The translations under genes were made by a program, and so were the position numbers. Under the pieces are notes generated by a model that was not told the DNA's origin, made no database searches, and was given only the letters and a program-made list of their open reading frames with translations. Shown here piece by piece: positions 9,167-18,675 of a DNA stretch of 64,000 bases (the stretch's first letter is position 1; every line of letters begins with the position of its first letter). Source of the DNA: Lentisphaerae bacterium GWF2_57_35 (GTDB lineage: Bacteria; Verrucomicrobiota; Kiritimatiellia; CAIQIC01; GWF2-57-35). The stretch spans positions 233,614 through 297,613 of the forward strand of contig MHBK01000055.1 of assembly GCA_001804865.1 (NCBI GenBank). Direction: 5' to 3'.

Positions 9167-10084
9167 CTACCCGTCGCCCGCACCGTTGGACAGCGGATCG
9201 CCCCGGCGGGCCACGAGCCAAAGGCCATAACGCGGGTCGTGGATCCATAGGCCCGAGTCGTTGTTTGTCGTGATGCCGCTTCCCCGGAGTTTGGCCGAGA
9301 TCAGGACCTGGCCGTTCTGGTTGAGTATCGGGGCGTCGACAAAGCTCTCGAACACGATGCCGGCTGAAAGTCCTGCCGCGTGATCGTTCTCGCGTACGAG
9401 CAAGCGCAGATCGTTGCTGCTGCCGCCGCACCAGATCGATTGGTCGTTATGGGCGTCGGCGTCGCCGTAGCCAGATTCGAGTCGCGCATTGAGGGCCATG
9501 CGGTCGCTGTCGCTAAGGCTGAGAGCGGTGAACGCCGCGAACCGATTGTCTGCCGCGAGGCCGGGCGCCGGGGATCCCTGGCGCAGCCATAGGCGGAAGT
9601 CGTCGGGCGGGCCAAACCACACCCCGTAACGCGCCGAGGGCAAACCGCCTTTGAGCCAGTTGATCACGGCCACTTTTCCATTCCCATTGATCGGACCCCG
9701 CAGCTCAAACAATTCGCAGCTGAACACGCCGCCGGTCTCGATGCCGGGCGCCGGCGAACCGGATCGGCAGGCCAGGTTCACGGTGGAGAGCGTTCCCGCC
9801 CACATCCCCCTGTTGTTATTCGTCGTGACGCCGGCGCCTTCCAGATCGGAAAAGAAACCCCAGCGGCCGTTCTCGGCCAACTGACCGTACATGCCGACCA
9901 GGCGGTCGAACTGCGCAGACGTGCCGGGGGCATTCTCGCTCTCCGAGTAAGGACGGGTGAGGTTGGAGGGATGGGTTCCGACCCACAGCCCGTAATGCCG
10001 GCCATCGGGCGGGTCCACGACGCTGATGTCCACCAGGCAACGGCCATTTCGGGAGCCGCCAGCATTCCTCGGAGCGACGGAATT
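9167..10084 (-). pseudogene. 5'-truncated DUF7453-like tandem-repeat protein fragment
   Basis: The open frame encodes at least four repeats of about 65 residues with the motifs NxxGxxxFxSxLEGxGVTTNNNRGMW and LRLLVREGDxAxG, as in DUF7453-type secreted repeat proteins. It has no start or signal peptide: upstream the frame meets TAA at 10085-10087, while a different frame there (10085-10230) still looks protein-like, suggesting a frameshift. It ends in TAG at 9167, and the next codons in the same frame lead into the beta-helix gene. The fragment is therefore read as the decayed 5' part of a chimeric gene. Confidence 0.6.
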
Positions 10085-10301
10085 TTATTAAGATACACGG
10101 TGGAATATGATAAACCATAGCCATTTCTCCCTTGCATTTGACATGACGCGGCTCGATAGCCCCCGTCAAGACAATACGCCATGCCGACGGGGAAATCATG
10201 TTCATAGCGCGGGATGAAATCAAGGCGCAATACCCTGAATCCTATTCAGTGGAAAACAGCTTTCTCTTGCGATCCGCCCCTGCCATTTATTGCATGCCGC
10301 T

Positions 10302-11291
10302 TCAGGCGGTGCCTGTGTAGTCGTGAGCTTTAAGCCAGGCCAGCATCTGCCGGAGGCTGACGGTCGCCAGTCCGATGCAGGTGTCGGCGCCTCCGTAGTA
10401 AATTTTCAGCGTGTCGCCATCGTCATCGAGAACCGTGCCGCAGGGAAAGACCACGTCTCGCACGTCGCCAACTCGTTCGTAGGATTCCGTAGGGCCGAAG
10501 ACCCATTTGTCGCCGCGATAGAGCACCTTGACCGGGTCTTCGAGGTCCAGCAAAGCCAGCCCGACGCGGTACAAACTGCCTGACGCCGTTGTGCGCACGC
10601 CATGATACAACAACAACCAGCCCTCCTCGGTTCGGATCGGCGGCGTGCAAAGACCGATCTTGCGGGCATCCCACCAGCCGCCCTCCCGTGCGCTCAGGAT
10701 TACCCGGTGGCTTCCCCAATGGCGCAGGTCGGACGAAAAGGATATCCAGATGTTCGCTTGTCCGGAGGCCAGCGCGGGCCGATGGATCATGGCCCAATGT
10801 CCGCCGAACCGAACGGGAAAAAGCGCGGCATCCTTGTCCTCCGGGGGCATCACCATGCCGTAATGATCGAACGTCTTGAAGTCGGAAGTGGTTTTTAAGG
10901 AAACGCCGGGGCCGCCTTGGGAAAAGGCGGTGCAAACGACGGCATATTGTTGCCATTCCGGAATCCAGGTGATGCGGGGATCTTCCAGTCCCCAAAATTC
11001 CTCCGGGCGGCTTTCGCGGTCGGGAAGCAGCGTTGGCGTCGGATCGATCGTCCAATTCGAGATGCCGTCCGCCGAGCGGGCCGCGCACAAGTGCGAGAGC
11101 CCGCGCCGGTCTTCGACGCGCGCCAACAAGAGCGTCTCCCCGCTGTCGGTCAGGCGCACCGCGCCGGGATTGAATACGGAATGGACGGCATACGGCCAGT
11201 CTTCTTCCTTGAGGATGGGATTGGCCGAATGACGCGTAAAGAGTTCCTCATCCTGGAGAGGCTGTCGATACGGCGTCGTGTTCGTCTTCAT
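10302..11291 (-). CDS. GH130 family glycoside phosphorylase/hydrolase
   Basis: 329 residues, the usual length of a five-bladed beta-propeller GH130 enzyme. Visible signatures are RHSANPIL, FNPGAVRL, the catalytic-site GLEDPRIT, WWDARKIG, WLLLYHGV and IYYGGAD. GH130 members act on beta-mannosides, mostly as phosphorylases. No signal peptide is present, so it should be cytoplasmic. The ATG at 11291 lies inside the end of the upstream glycosyltransferase (44-base overlap), which implies co-expression. The exact substrate cannot be read. Confidence 0.85.
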   Translation of the reverse strand: MKTNTTPYRQPLQDEELFTRHSANPILKEEDWPYAVHSVFNPGAVRLTDSGETLLLARVEDRRGLSHLCAARSADGISNWTIDPTPTLLPDRESRPEEFWGLEDPRITWIPEWQQYAVVCTAFSQGGPGVSLKTTSDFKTFDHYGMVMPPEDKDAALFPVRFGGHWAMIHRPALASGQANIWISFSSDLRHWGSHRVILSAREGGWWDARKIGLCTPPIRTEEGWLLLYHGVRTTASGSLYRVGLALLDLEDPVKVLYRGDKWVFGPTESYERVGDVRDVVFPCGTVLDDDGDTLKIYYGGADTCIGLATVSLRQMLAWLKAHDYTGTA

Positions 11292-13575
11292 GAGCGGGCT
11301 CCTTTACAAGCGTATGCATTTCATCCTGGATTTCATACATCAACAATAAGCTTAACAACCAAACAACGGTAGACTCGGCGCCCTGATTTTGGTTTACGCG
11401 GTCGGGATGGAGGCCGTCATAACACCCTCCGGAGCGGGCGTCGTAGAGGGGCGCCTGCAGATCGTTGCGTCCCAGGAACCAATCGAAGGCCCGGCGGGCC
11501 GAAGACAACCACTTCTCGTCGCGCGTGGCCCGGTAAGCGGCCGTGCAGGCGTCGATCATCGTGAACGCTTCGATGGGCTGCTGATCGAAGCGGGCCTTCA
11601 GTCCGTTTTGGCGAAACCAACCCTGTGTGCCGATGGGAACAAAGTGGCCTTTTTCCGAGGTCTGGACGCGATCCAGCCATTCCAGCGACCGGAGCCCGCA
11701 TTCGATCATCGCCTGATCCGGAATCCATTGCCCGGCTTCGATCAGCGCGTGCGGGATTCTCGCATTGGCATAGGTCAGGATCTCTTCCGGCCACGGCCAA
11801 TCGGGGGAGGTATGGCCTTGGAACCGTTCAAACAACTTGTATGCCAGTTCGCCCCGCTCGCGACGGAAAGACGAGGCGCCGCTGAATTTCTGAAGATAGG
11901 TTTGAATGCTCAGGATGGAAAAAGCCACGGCTCTGGGAGAGTTGAAGGATGTCGTCAACGGGATGGACTGATCCAGCAACTGGGTGGCGAGGGCCCGATG
12001 TCCGTCGTTCAGCGAATACGCCACGACATGGGCCAGGCCCCAGATGGCGCGGGCGTGCGCATCGTCCGTGGCGACCGGCTTGTCCCATTCGCGGCGGTAA
12101 TTCAGGAAGTTTCCAAACCGCCCGCTCTCCGCGTCGAAGGCATACAACAGAAAGGAGAGGTAACGGGAAACCAGCAACTCCCAATCGGTCAAGTCCGGAA
12201 ACATTCGTGACGCCTTCACCGCGACAATCAAGGCTCGGGCCTGGTCGTCGGTGCAGTATCCATGAAGAGGATCGGGGATGTTGAACCGCGCATGCTGAAA
12301 GATGCCCACGGAATCGGTCAGCACATTCAAATGCTGCGGATTCAACTCCGGCAGGTCTTCGACGAGGGCTTGTTCCGAACCTCGCCCCACCGGGCGCGGC
12401 GACCGGCTGCGCTCCGTTTTGGCTTCTTCGTACACGCTCAGGTATTGCCGGACGATTTCGCTCCAAATCATTGTGCGGCCTGTTTGATAGGCCCGCTTGC
12501 GCATGGCATGGCGCTCCGTTTCGTTGTCGAACAACTGCAGGACCGCCTCGCTGATGGCCTCGGCATTGCGGAACGGCACGAGTTTTCCGCGCTCGTCCGA
12601 GAGCATGTCCTGCGCATACCAGTACGGCGTCGACACCACGGCCTTGCCGGTGCCCATGGAGTAGGCCAGGGTGCCCGAGACAATCTGGTTTTCGCCGAGA
12701 TAGGGCGTAACGTAGATGTCGGCCGCGCCCAGATATTCGCAGAGTTCCGACAGCTCCACGAAGCGGTTTTGGAAGCGCACGTGCCGCTCCATCCCCAATT
12801 CGCGGACCCGCTGCTGCAGCGTCGTGCGGTATTGCTCGCCCTGATCGCGCTTGATGTGAGGATGCGTGGCGCCGAGGACGATGTACAACGCTTCCGGATA
12901 TCGCTCGACGATGGCCGGCATGGCGTCAATGGCGTACTCGATGCCCTTGCCCGGAGACAACAGCCCGAACGTCAGCAACACCTTCCGGCCTTCGGCCCCG
13001 AAATGATCCTTGTAATAGCTTGGATCGATGAAGGGCATGTCCGGAATGCCGTGATGAATCAACCGCAGCTTGTGAGCCGGCGCCTTGTAAATGTTTTGCA
13101 GATACTCCAGCGCCCGGGGACTCATCGCCACCAACCGGTCGGAGATCTCGATCAGCTCGTTCATCACCTGCTTTTGTTCCGGGTCCGGCTGCGTCAGGAT
13201 CGTGTGCAGCGTTGTGACCAGCGGGGCTCGCAGTCTGCGCAGCAACGGCAACAGATACCGCCCGGCCTTTCCGCCAAAGATGCCGTACTCGTGCTGAATA
13301 TTGATGACGTCGGCCTGATTCAGGTTGATGAAATCCGCCGCCAGATCGTACTGCTCGCGCCGGCCGGCTTCGATTTCAAAACGCACTTTGGACGGATAGC
13401 TGTAGCCTTCCGGCCTGTCGTTCATCGCGACAGTAAAAGAATCGATCTCGGGATTCTCCCGACTGATGGCTTCGCACAAATCGGTTGTAAACGTGGCAAT
13501 GCCGCATCGCCGGGGTAGATAGTTGCCTAGAAACGCAATCCGTTCGATTCGCCTGTTGCCGATGCCGGAATTCAT
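11248..13575 (-). CDS. GT4 glycosyltransferase with C-terminal alpha-toroid domain
   Basis: 775 residues starting at an ATG with GGCGAGGGA upstream. Residues 1 to about 390 are a GT4 domain: LPRRCGIATFTTDLC, VTTLHTILTQPDPEQ, GLLSPGKGIEYAI and GENQIVSGTLAYSMGTGKAV. Residues about 400-760 form an all-helical domain resembling six-hairpin glycosidases, beginning with HGYCTDDQARALI and containing DDAHARAIWGLAHV and GWFRQNGLKARFDQQPIEA. This fusion is repeatedly found next to GH130 genes. A role in synthesis or turnover of a mannose-containing glycan is inferred from the pairing. Confidence 0.8.
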   Translation of the reverse strand: MNSGIGNRRIERIAFLGNYLPRRCGIATFTTDLCEAISRENPEIDSFTVAMNDRPEGYSYPSKVRFEIEAGRREQYDLAADFINLNQADVINIQHEYGIFGGKAGRYLLPLLRRLRAPLVTTLHTILTQPDPEQKQVMNELIEISDRLVAMSPRALEYLQNIYKAPAHKLRLIHHGIPDMPFIDPSYYKDHFGAEGRKVLLTFGLLSPGKGIEYAIDAMPAIVERYPEALYIVLGATHPHIKRDQGEQYRTTLQQRVRELGMERHVRFQNRFVELSELCEYLGAADIYVTPYLGENQIVSGTLAYSMGTGKAVVSTPYWYAQDMLSDERGKLVPFRNAEAISEAVLQLFDNETERHAMRKRAYQTGRTMIWSEIVRQYLSVYEEAKTERSRSPRPVGRGSEQALVEDLPELNPQHLNVLTDSVGIFQHARFNIPDPLHGYCTDDQARALIVAVKASRMFPDLTDWELLVSRYLSFLLYAFDAESGRFGNFLNYRREWDKPVATDDAHARAIWGLAHVVAYSLNDGHRALATQLLDQSIPLTTSFNSPRAVAFSILSIQTYLQKFSGASSFRRERGELAYKLFERFQGHTSPDWPWPEEILTYANARIPHALIEAGQWIPDQAMIECGLRSLEWLDRVQTSEKGHFVPIGTQGWFRQNGLKARFDQQPIEAFTMIDACTAAYRATRDEKWLSSARRAFDWFLGRNDLQAPLYDARSGGCYDGLHPDRVNQNQGAESTVVWLLSLLLMYEIQDEMHTLVKEPAHEDEHDAVSTASPG

Positions 13576-13771
13576 GATCCCTCGCCTTTCTTTCAGATCT
13601 CAAAGAGGTCAACGCAGTCCAACAAGAGATCTGCCCGTTGTTAGCCAGAAATGTGGTTCTTACGCGACTTCGATTTTAGCCCCTCGGTGATAGGGACGAA
13701 ATAAATCTGCAAAAGCTTAGGCTGGATTTCCCGGCTTGCACCAGCTTTTTTTGCAGATTTTTCCGTGGAGC

Positions 13772-16045
13772 TCAATAGGAAGGCTGAGGAGGGCGCGCGG
13801 CCAGCGCCTCGGAGACGGCCGCCAGCAAGTCGGAAGCCCGATAGGGCTTGAGGATAAAGCCTGCCGGTCCGCCGCCTGAAAATTGTTCGCGCACCTGCTC
13901 GGCGCTGTATCCGCTGGAAATGACAATACGCGCGTCGGGCTGGATGCGCAGCATCTCGGCCATGGTCTCCTGCCCGTCCATGCGCGGCATGGTCAAATCC
14001 AGGAGCACGCAACCGATTTGGGCGTGATGGGTTTTAAAGAGTTCCAGCGCTTCGATTCCATCCTGCGCCGTCATGACGGCAAACCCTTTCACCTCCAGGA
14101 TGCGCCGGGCCATGTTGGCGACGGACGGCTCGTCGTCGACGATCAATACCATTTGCTGATCGGCGCCCAGGGGCGCGGCCGTGAGAGGATCGTTTTCGGC
14201 CTTGGCTTCCGCTCGCTTCAAATGGCGGTCGGCGGGCAGGAAAACGTGGATCGACGTGCCGAGGCCGCAGGCGCTTTCCACCTGCAACGTGCCCTTGTGG
14301 GCGCGCACGATGCCCAGAACGGCGGCCAACCCCAGGCCCCGGCCGGTGAACTTGGTGGTGAAGAAGGGGTCGAAGATCCGGGCTTGGGTCTCTTCGTTCA
14401 TGCCGCAGCCGGCATCTTTCACCTCGACGAAGACGTATTCGCCGGCTTCCAGCTCGGCGCCCAGTTGCGTCTGCGCGAGAAAAGCCTGGCTGCATTCCAC
14501 GATGCCCGTCCGGATGAAGATGCTGCCGCTTTGATTGAACAAGGCGTCGGAGGCGTTGGTGATCAGGTTCATGACGACCTGCCGGATTTGCGTGGCATCG
14601 CCCTGCATCAGCGGCAACTCATGCGACAGTTCGAAGCAGAGCTCCGCCTTCTTGGAGATGGAGACCTTGAGCATCTGCATCAGTTCGCTGACCAAGGCGC
14701 TCAAGTCGATGGCTTCCTGCGTGAAACGGCCTTTGCCCGAATAGGCCAGCATTTGCCGCGTCAGGTCGGAGGCCCGCAGGGCGGCCGTCTCGATGTCGAC
14801 GAGGGCGGGTCGAATGGAATGGCCTTTGGGCAGCGTATCCAAGGCCAGGCTGACATTGCCCATGATGGCTTGCAGGATATTGTTGAAATCGTGCGCGATG
14901 CCGCCGGCCAAAACGCCGAGGCTCTCGAGTTTCTGCGCGTATTGGACCTGCGCTTCCAGCCGGCGGCGGTCCTTGTCGGCTTCGTATTGGCCCCGCAGGT
15001 CGCGGACGATGGTGGAAATATATTCACAGGAGCCGTGCGGCGTGCGATGAGCCATGATTACTTGCGAGACGGGAATGATCTCGCCGTCACGGCTTTTCAA
15101 GGCGGTTTCGCCCAGCCAGATGCCTTTTTCGAGGGCGGTGGGTAGGGCTGTTTCATAAATCAGTTGGGCGGCCCAGTCCGGGTGGGCGTCGCGTATCGTT
15201 CGTTGGGTTAGGTCGTCGTCTTCGCTCCAGCCCAGGAGCTTCCGTCCGGCGTCGTTCAAATAGGTGACTTTCCCGTCGGTGGTGGCCATGGCGACCATAT
15301 CGCTCGTCGCTTGCAGGATGTGGGCCAGGCGTTGCCGTGCGGTGTCGGCATCCCGTCGGCGGTTTTCGGTTTGCCGGCTGTCCCAGATGATCACGCACGA
15401 TAAGCCGGCCACCAGCAGCAGAATAACGGCAAAAACCAGGTTCAGATGCTTCGTTGTCTTGGCCATTTGCGTGTCGATATCGTTCAAATACACGCCCGTG
15501 CCCAGAATCCAGCCCCAAGGTTCAAAGCCTCTGACATAGGAAAGCTTCGGGACGATTTTCGCGGCGTCGTCTTTCCATTGCCAGCGGTATCCCACGAATC
15601 CGGCGTTATTGGAACGGACGGTCTGCACGAATTGCTGGAAAAGCAGTTGTCCCGCCGAATCGCTATAGGCGGTGAGATCCTGGCCTTCGAGGTCGGGGCG
15701 GTAGGGATGCATGATCATGCGAGGGTGCATGTCGTTAATCCAGAAGTAATCCTTGCGTTCCGGCCCGTAGCGCAAGGCCCGGATGCGATCCTTGGCCCGT
15801 TGCTGGGCTTCTTCGCGTGTGAGTTCGCCCTCAAGAACCCGCTGATGATAGTTGTTCAGCAGTTCCCAGACCGTGTTGTTCAGCTCATGGATCATGTCCT
15901 GCTTGTTGGCCATGAAGCTTTCTTTTAAAGCGGGAATCATGATGAAGTAAAAGGCGCCTAAAAAGAAAAGGACGGTCATTCCCGTGGGAATGGCCAGCCT
16001 CATGGCCATGAGACGCCAGATGCTGCGTATGGATGACGCTTTCAT
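13772..16045 (-). CDS. Cache-PAS hybrid sensor histidine kinase with receiver domain
   Basis: 757 residues. A membrane helix at about 15-37 is followed by a periplasmic single Cache domain (RKDYFWINDMHPRMIMHP, GWILGTGVYLNDID), a second helix at about 200-222, a PAS domain (MATTDGKVTYLNDAGRKLLG), the phosphoacceptor helix GGIAHDFNNILQ, an HATPase domain (NLITNASDAL, DAGCGM, GRGLGLAAV) and a C-terminal receiver (LIVDDEPSVAN, LLDLTMPRMDG, Lys in ILKPY). Cache domains of this type bind small organic acids. No cognate output gene adjoins, so the output partner is unknown. Confidence 0.88.
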   Translation of the reverse strand: MKASSIRSIWRLMAMRLAIPTGMTVLFFLGAFYFIMIPALKESFMANKQDMIHELNNTVWELLNNYHQRVLEGELTREEAQQRAKDRIRALRYGPERKDYFWINDMHPRMIMHPYRPDLEGQDLTAYSDSAGQLLFQQFVQTVRSNNAGFVGYRWQWKDDAAKIVPKLSYVRGFEPWGWILGTGVYLNDIDTQMAKTTKHLNLVFAVILLLVAGLSCVIIWDSRQTENRRRDADTARQRLAHILQATSDMVAMATTDGKVTYLNDAGRKLLGWSEDDDLTQRTIRDAHPDWAAQLIYETALPTALEKGIWLGETALKSRDGEIIPVSQVIMAHRTPHGSCEYISTIVRDLRGQYEADKDRRRLEAQVQYAQKLESLGVLAGGIAHDFNNILQAIMGNVSLALDTLPKGHSIRPALVDIETAALRASDLTRQMLAYSGKGRFTQEAIDLSALVSELMQMLKVSISKKAELCFELSHELPLMQGDATQIRQVVMNLITNASDALFNQSGSIFIRTGIVECSQAFLAQTQLGAELEAGEYVFVEVKDAGCGMNEETQARIFDPFFTTKFTGRGLGLAAVLGIVRAHKGTLQVESACGLGTSIHVFLPADRHLKRAEAKAENDPLTAAPLGADQQMVLIVDDEPSVANMARRILEVKGFAVMTAQDGIEALELFKTHHAQIGCVLLDLTMPRMDGQETMAEMLRIQPDARIVISSGYSAEQVREQFSGGGPAGFILKPYRASDLLAAVSEALAARPPQPSY

Positions 16046-16173
16046 CTTAAAACCTTAAGGACGGTTCCCGCTGAGTATTCAATGTAAATTGGACGCACAT
16101 TGCTAACAAATATTGAGGACTGAATTGGTGCAAAGTCTTTAGCGTCTTTGCCGTTGTGTCAAGGGAAAATCGA

Positions 16174-16197
16174 AGGGCGGACTTTCCAGTCCGCCCT
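16174..16197 (-). terminator. Hairpin after the alpha-toroid gene
   Basis: A perfect stem, GGGCGGACT/AGTCCGCCC, around TTCC, 40 bases past the stop of the leftward gene at 16238. The following T-run on that strand is broken (TTCGATTTTCCC), so termination is plausible but not certain. The TTCC loop resembles the hairpins at 38696 and 41646. Confidence 0.45.
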
Positions 16198-16237
16198 CGA
16201 TGAGTGATGCCTCGATCCCTTTGATTCTAAGGATGGG

Positions 16238-18181
16238 CTATTTGGTTGCCAGTCGGCTGTCCTTTTTCAGGAACGCAAGAGAATCGTCGAGATCGCTGCC
16301 CATCCAGAAGGGATTGTGGGTTTTCTCGGCCAGCGCCATCCAGGCCGTGGCGCCGACATGAAGCCGCTTGTAGTACAGCCAGGGATCGCCTTCTTTCAGG
16401 TGAAATCCCGTTGTGATGACTTCGCGATCCGAGGCATAGAGCCCGCCGGAAGCATCCTGGGAGGCTTTCAGAAAGCCCATGAGCGAGTGGTGTTTTTCGT
16501 TCTGGCCGTTGAACGCGAAGGCGGCGGCCATTTGGGCCGTGCCTTCGAACCAGACGCCGTCGGAGTCTTGATTGAAGTCATAGCCCTTGCCGACGGCCAT
16601 TTTGGATTCGGCGTACTGGAGGCCCTTGGAAAGCGGAAGGTCGCCGCTACGAAGGGCCATGAGGCCCCAAGCCTGTGCGTCGAGAGGGATGACATCCTTG
16701 AAAATGGTCTCGCCGTCGTCGCCGGTGCCGGTCCAGAATTTGCCTTCGGCGGAATCCCACATGGAGTTGACAAACTTCTGCGCATGATGGGCTCGTGTTT
16801 GCCACAGGGCCTGGCCGGTGATCCGGTGCAGGCGTTGGAAGACGGCGACCAAGTCGATGTTGTGTTCGGTGGCCTTGTAGGTCAGCTTGACCATGCTGGG
16901 TTCCCAGCCTTCGTAGCCGGCGGTATAGCCGCCGACGCCGCGCTCGTCCCGGCAATGACGTTCGACCCATTCGCCCATGCGTTGAGCCGAGGCCAGATAT
17001 TCTTCGCCGCCGGCGACTTCATAATAGGACAGGAGCGCCAGCATGGCCCAAGCCACGTTGCCGGCGTAGGTGCCGGTGGACGTGCGGTCTTCCAACCAGG
17101 TATGCTTATTGAAATCCCACCAGCCGGGGATGCGTACGGCGCCCTTTTTCCCGCTCGGCGCCCAGCCGGCCGGCAAGGTCAGGTCTCCGCTCTGATACGC
17201 GTTCCGAATGCGTCCGTCGCTATAGAAACGGTCGTTTTTCTGGGCATACAAAAGCGCATCGGCAATGAGTTTGGCGCGGCGCAAGTCGCCGTTGCCCATG
17301 AAAGCCAGCAGTGCCAGCGCGTTGTCATAGGTATAGGCCGTGTTGCGGAGAATCAGGTCGAACTCGTCGTCCGATTTGATCGTCTGGTAGCTGCTCAGGA
17401 AGCGGGGCTCGTTCAGCCGGGTCTTGTCATAGGAGATTTCGTCGAGAAAGAAGACGATATCCTTGTGTCCATTAATGGTGGATTTGGTCTGCCAGGCGAA
17501 ACCGAGGAGGGTGTTCGTCAGGTTTTTACCTGCCAGATTGATCGTGTATTTCTTCCATTCCTTGGTCAATTTGACGTATCCCGACGAGCTTTGCGACGCC
17601 GAGTCCGGGAACGGCTTTCTGGTTTTGCCCGAAAACGAATCGCGGCCCGTGCCGAAGCAGAAGAACTTGACGCGTTCGTCGCCTTTTTCGCCGCGAGCCC
17701 AGAAGGAGAGGGCGGTGGCGCCTTTCAGATTGATTCCGGCTTGAGGCACGTCGCCCCAGTTAAGGATGGGGGCTTTGGCGCGAGGGAGAAAAGCTCCATT
17801 CAGGAAAAACCAGCCGCCCCAGTTGGATTTATTCGCTATGAAGGTGCATTTGATGCAACTGCTGCCGGCGTAGGGTTGCTGGGTGCAGTTTTCGTCCATC
17901 GGGGGAACGGAATCTTCGTCGTTGGGATTGCACATCAGACCGCGTTCGAGGAAGTGGTTGCCGGCCGAAATGAAATCGGAATAGACATAGAGTTGATGGT
18001 GGTATTGATCCATCACCTTGGCCAGATATTCGACGGCGGACTTCGTCGGCAGGCGAACCGGCGAGTTTTCGGCGAAAACAGCTTGGGCTAGACAGGTCAA
18101 CAAGACCAAGCACATGAGTCGTATCAGAAAAGCCGACAAACGCCGGGGGCGACGATCTGAACTGCTGGAACGAGGTTTCAT
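16238..18181 (-). CDS. Secreted alpha-toroid protein of unknown substrate
   Basis: 647 residues from an ATG at 18181 with GGAG upstream; the frame extends about 35 codons further without a site. A signal peptide (FLIRLMCLVLLTCLAQAVFA) sits at about 20-40. Residues about 75-280 form a beta-rich module with four cysteines and a LSFWARGEKGD motif reminiscent of carbohydrate-binding domains. Residues about 280-640 show repeated helical hairpins with aromatic motifs (TYDNALALLAFMG, GTYAGNVAWAMLALL, DAQAWGLMALRSG, FEGTAQMAAAF) as in (alpha/alpha)6 glycosidases and lyases. A polysaccharide-active enzyme is likely but unproven. Confidence 0.7.
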   Translation of the reverse strand: MKPRSSSSDRRPRRLSAFLIRLMCLVLLTCLAQAVFAENSPVRLPTKSAVEYLAKVMDQYHHQLYVYSDFISAGNHFLERGLMCNPNDEDSVPPMDENCTQQPYAGSSCIKCTFIANKSNWGGWFFLNGAFLPRAKAPILNWGDVPQAGINLKGATALSFWARGEKGDERVKFFCFGTGRDSFSGKTRKPFPDSASQSSSGYVKLTKEWKKYTINLAGKNLTNTLLGFAWQTKSTINGHKDIVFFLDEISYDKTRLNEPRFLSSYQTIKSDDEFDLILRNTAYTYDNALALLAFMGNGDLRRAKLIADALLYAQKNDRFYSDGRIRNAYQSGDLTLPAGWAPSGKKGAVRIPGWWDFNKHTWLEDRTSTGTYAGNVAWAMLALLSYYEVAGGEEYLASAQRMGEWVERHCRDERGVGGYTAGYEGWEPSMVKLTYKATEHNIDLVAVFQRLHRITGQALWQTRAHHAQKFVNSMWDSAEGKFWTGTGDDGETIFKDVIPLDAQAWGLMALRSGDLPLSKGLQYAESKMAVGKGYDFNQDSDGVWFEGTAQMAAAFAFNGQNEKHHSLMGFLKASQDASGGLYASDREVITTGFHLKEGDPWLYYKRLHVGATAWMALAEKTHNPFWMGSDLDDSLAFLKKDSRLATK

Positions 18182-18675
18182 CTTTTTGTTTCTCCTTGTG
18201 CCCAGTCTTTTGAGCAGAAGGCGTTCCAGTTTTTGGATGGACGTGACAGAAAAAACAAAACCAGTATAGATATAGACTGAAAACATGAATATTTTTGTTA
18301 GGCCTGAGTAGAGGCTGCAAAGGAGAAATATTTGTAAGGCTCTCTAAATAAAGATATAAAAAATAAAAAGCAACCTAGGGCGCGCCGTTTGAGGCGGGTT
18401 TCATTTTGTAGAAAATGAGAGGCGGTTGGGGGGCTTGCTTGAGAAATAGGCGGGTGGCCATTAAGCATACACCAGCAGGCTGGTATGCTTTTATGAGCAG
18501 GAACGCTTAAGTGCGGGCTAGCCCTGCGGCGGAGAGGTCTTCAAGTCTTTGCCGACCAAGACGGTAGAAGAATAGCCGCTCTATTTGGTTTTTCTGCCGG
18601 GTTTTTTCGTCTTGACCTGTCAGATGTCTTCGCGATGCTGTGAGGGTGATTTTAAAGAAAGGATTACAGAATAAA
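18182..18675. other. Divergent intergenic region
   Basis: About 490 bases between divergent genes, so it should carry both promoters. An AT-rich stretch lies at 18290-18375, and a hairpin with arms AAGCATA/TATGCTT is at 18463-18490. No gene is seen. Confidence 0.5.

Noticed and set aside
12262..13518. 418-codon plus-strand frame
   Set aside because: Antisense to the GT4 fusion gene; composition is explained by the codon pattern of the real gene.
16316..18091. 591-codon plus-strand frame
   Set aside because: It is the antisense shadow of the secreted alpha-toroid gene, which has a signal peptide, ribosome-binding site and recognisable repeats; the shadow protein resembles nothing.
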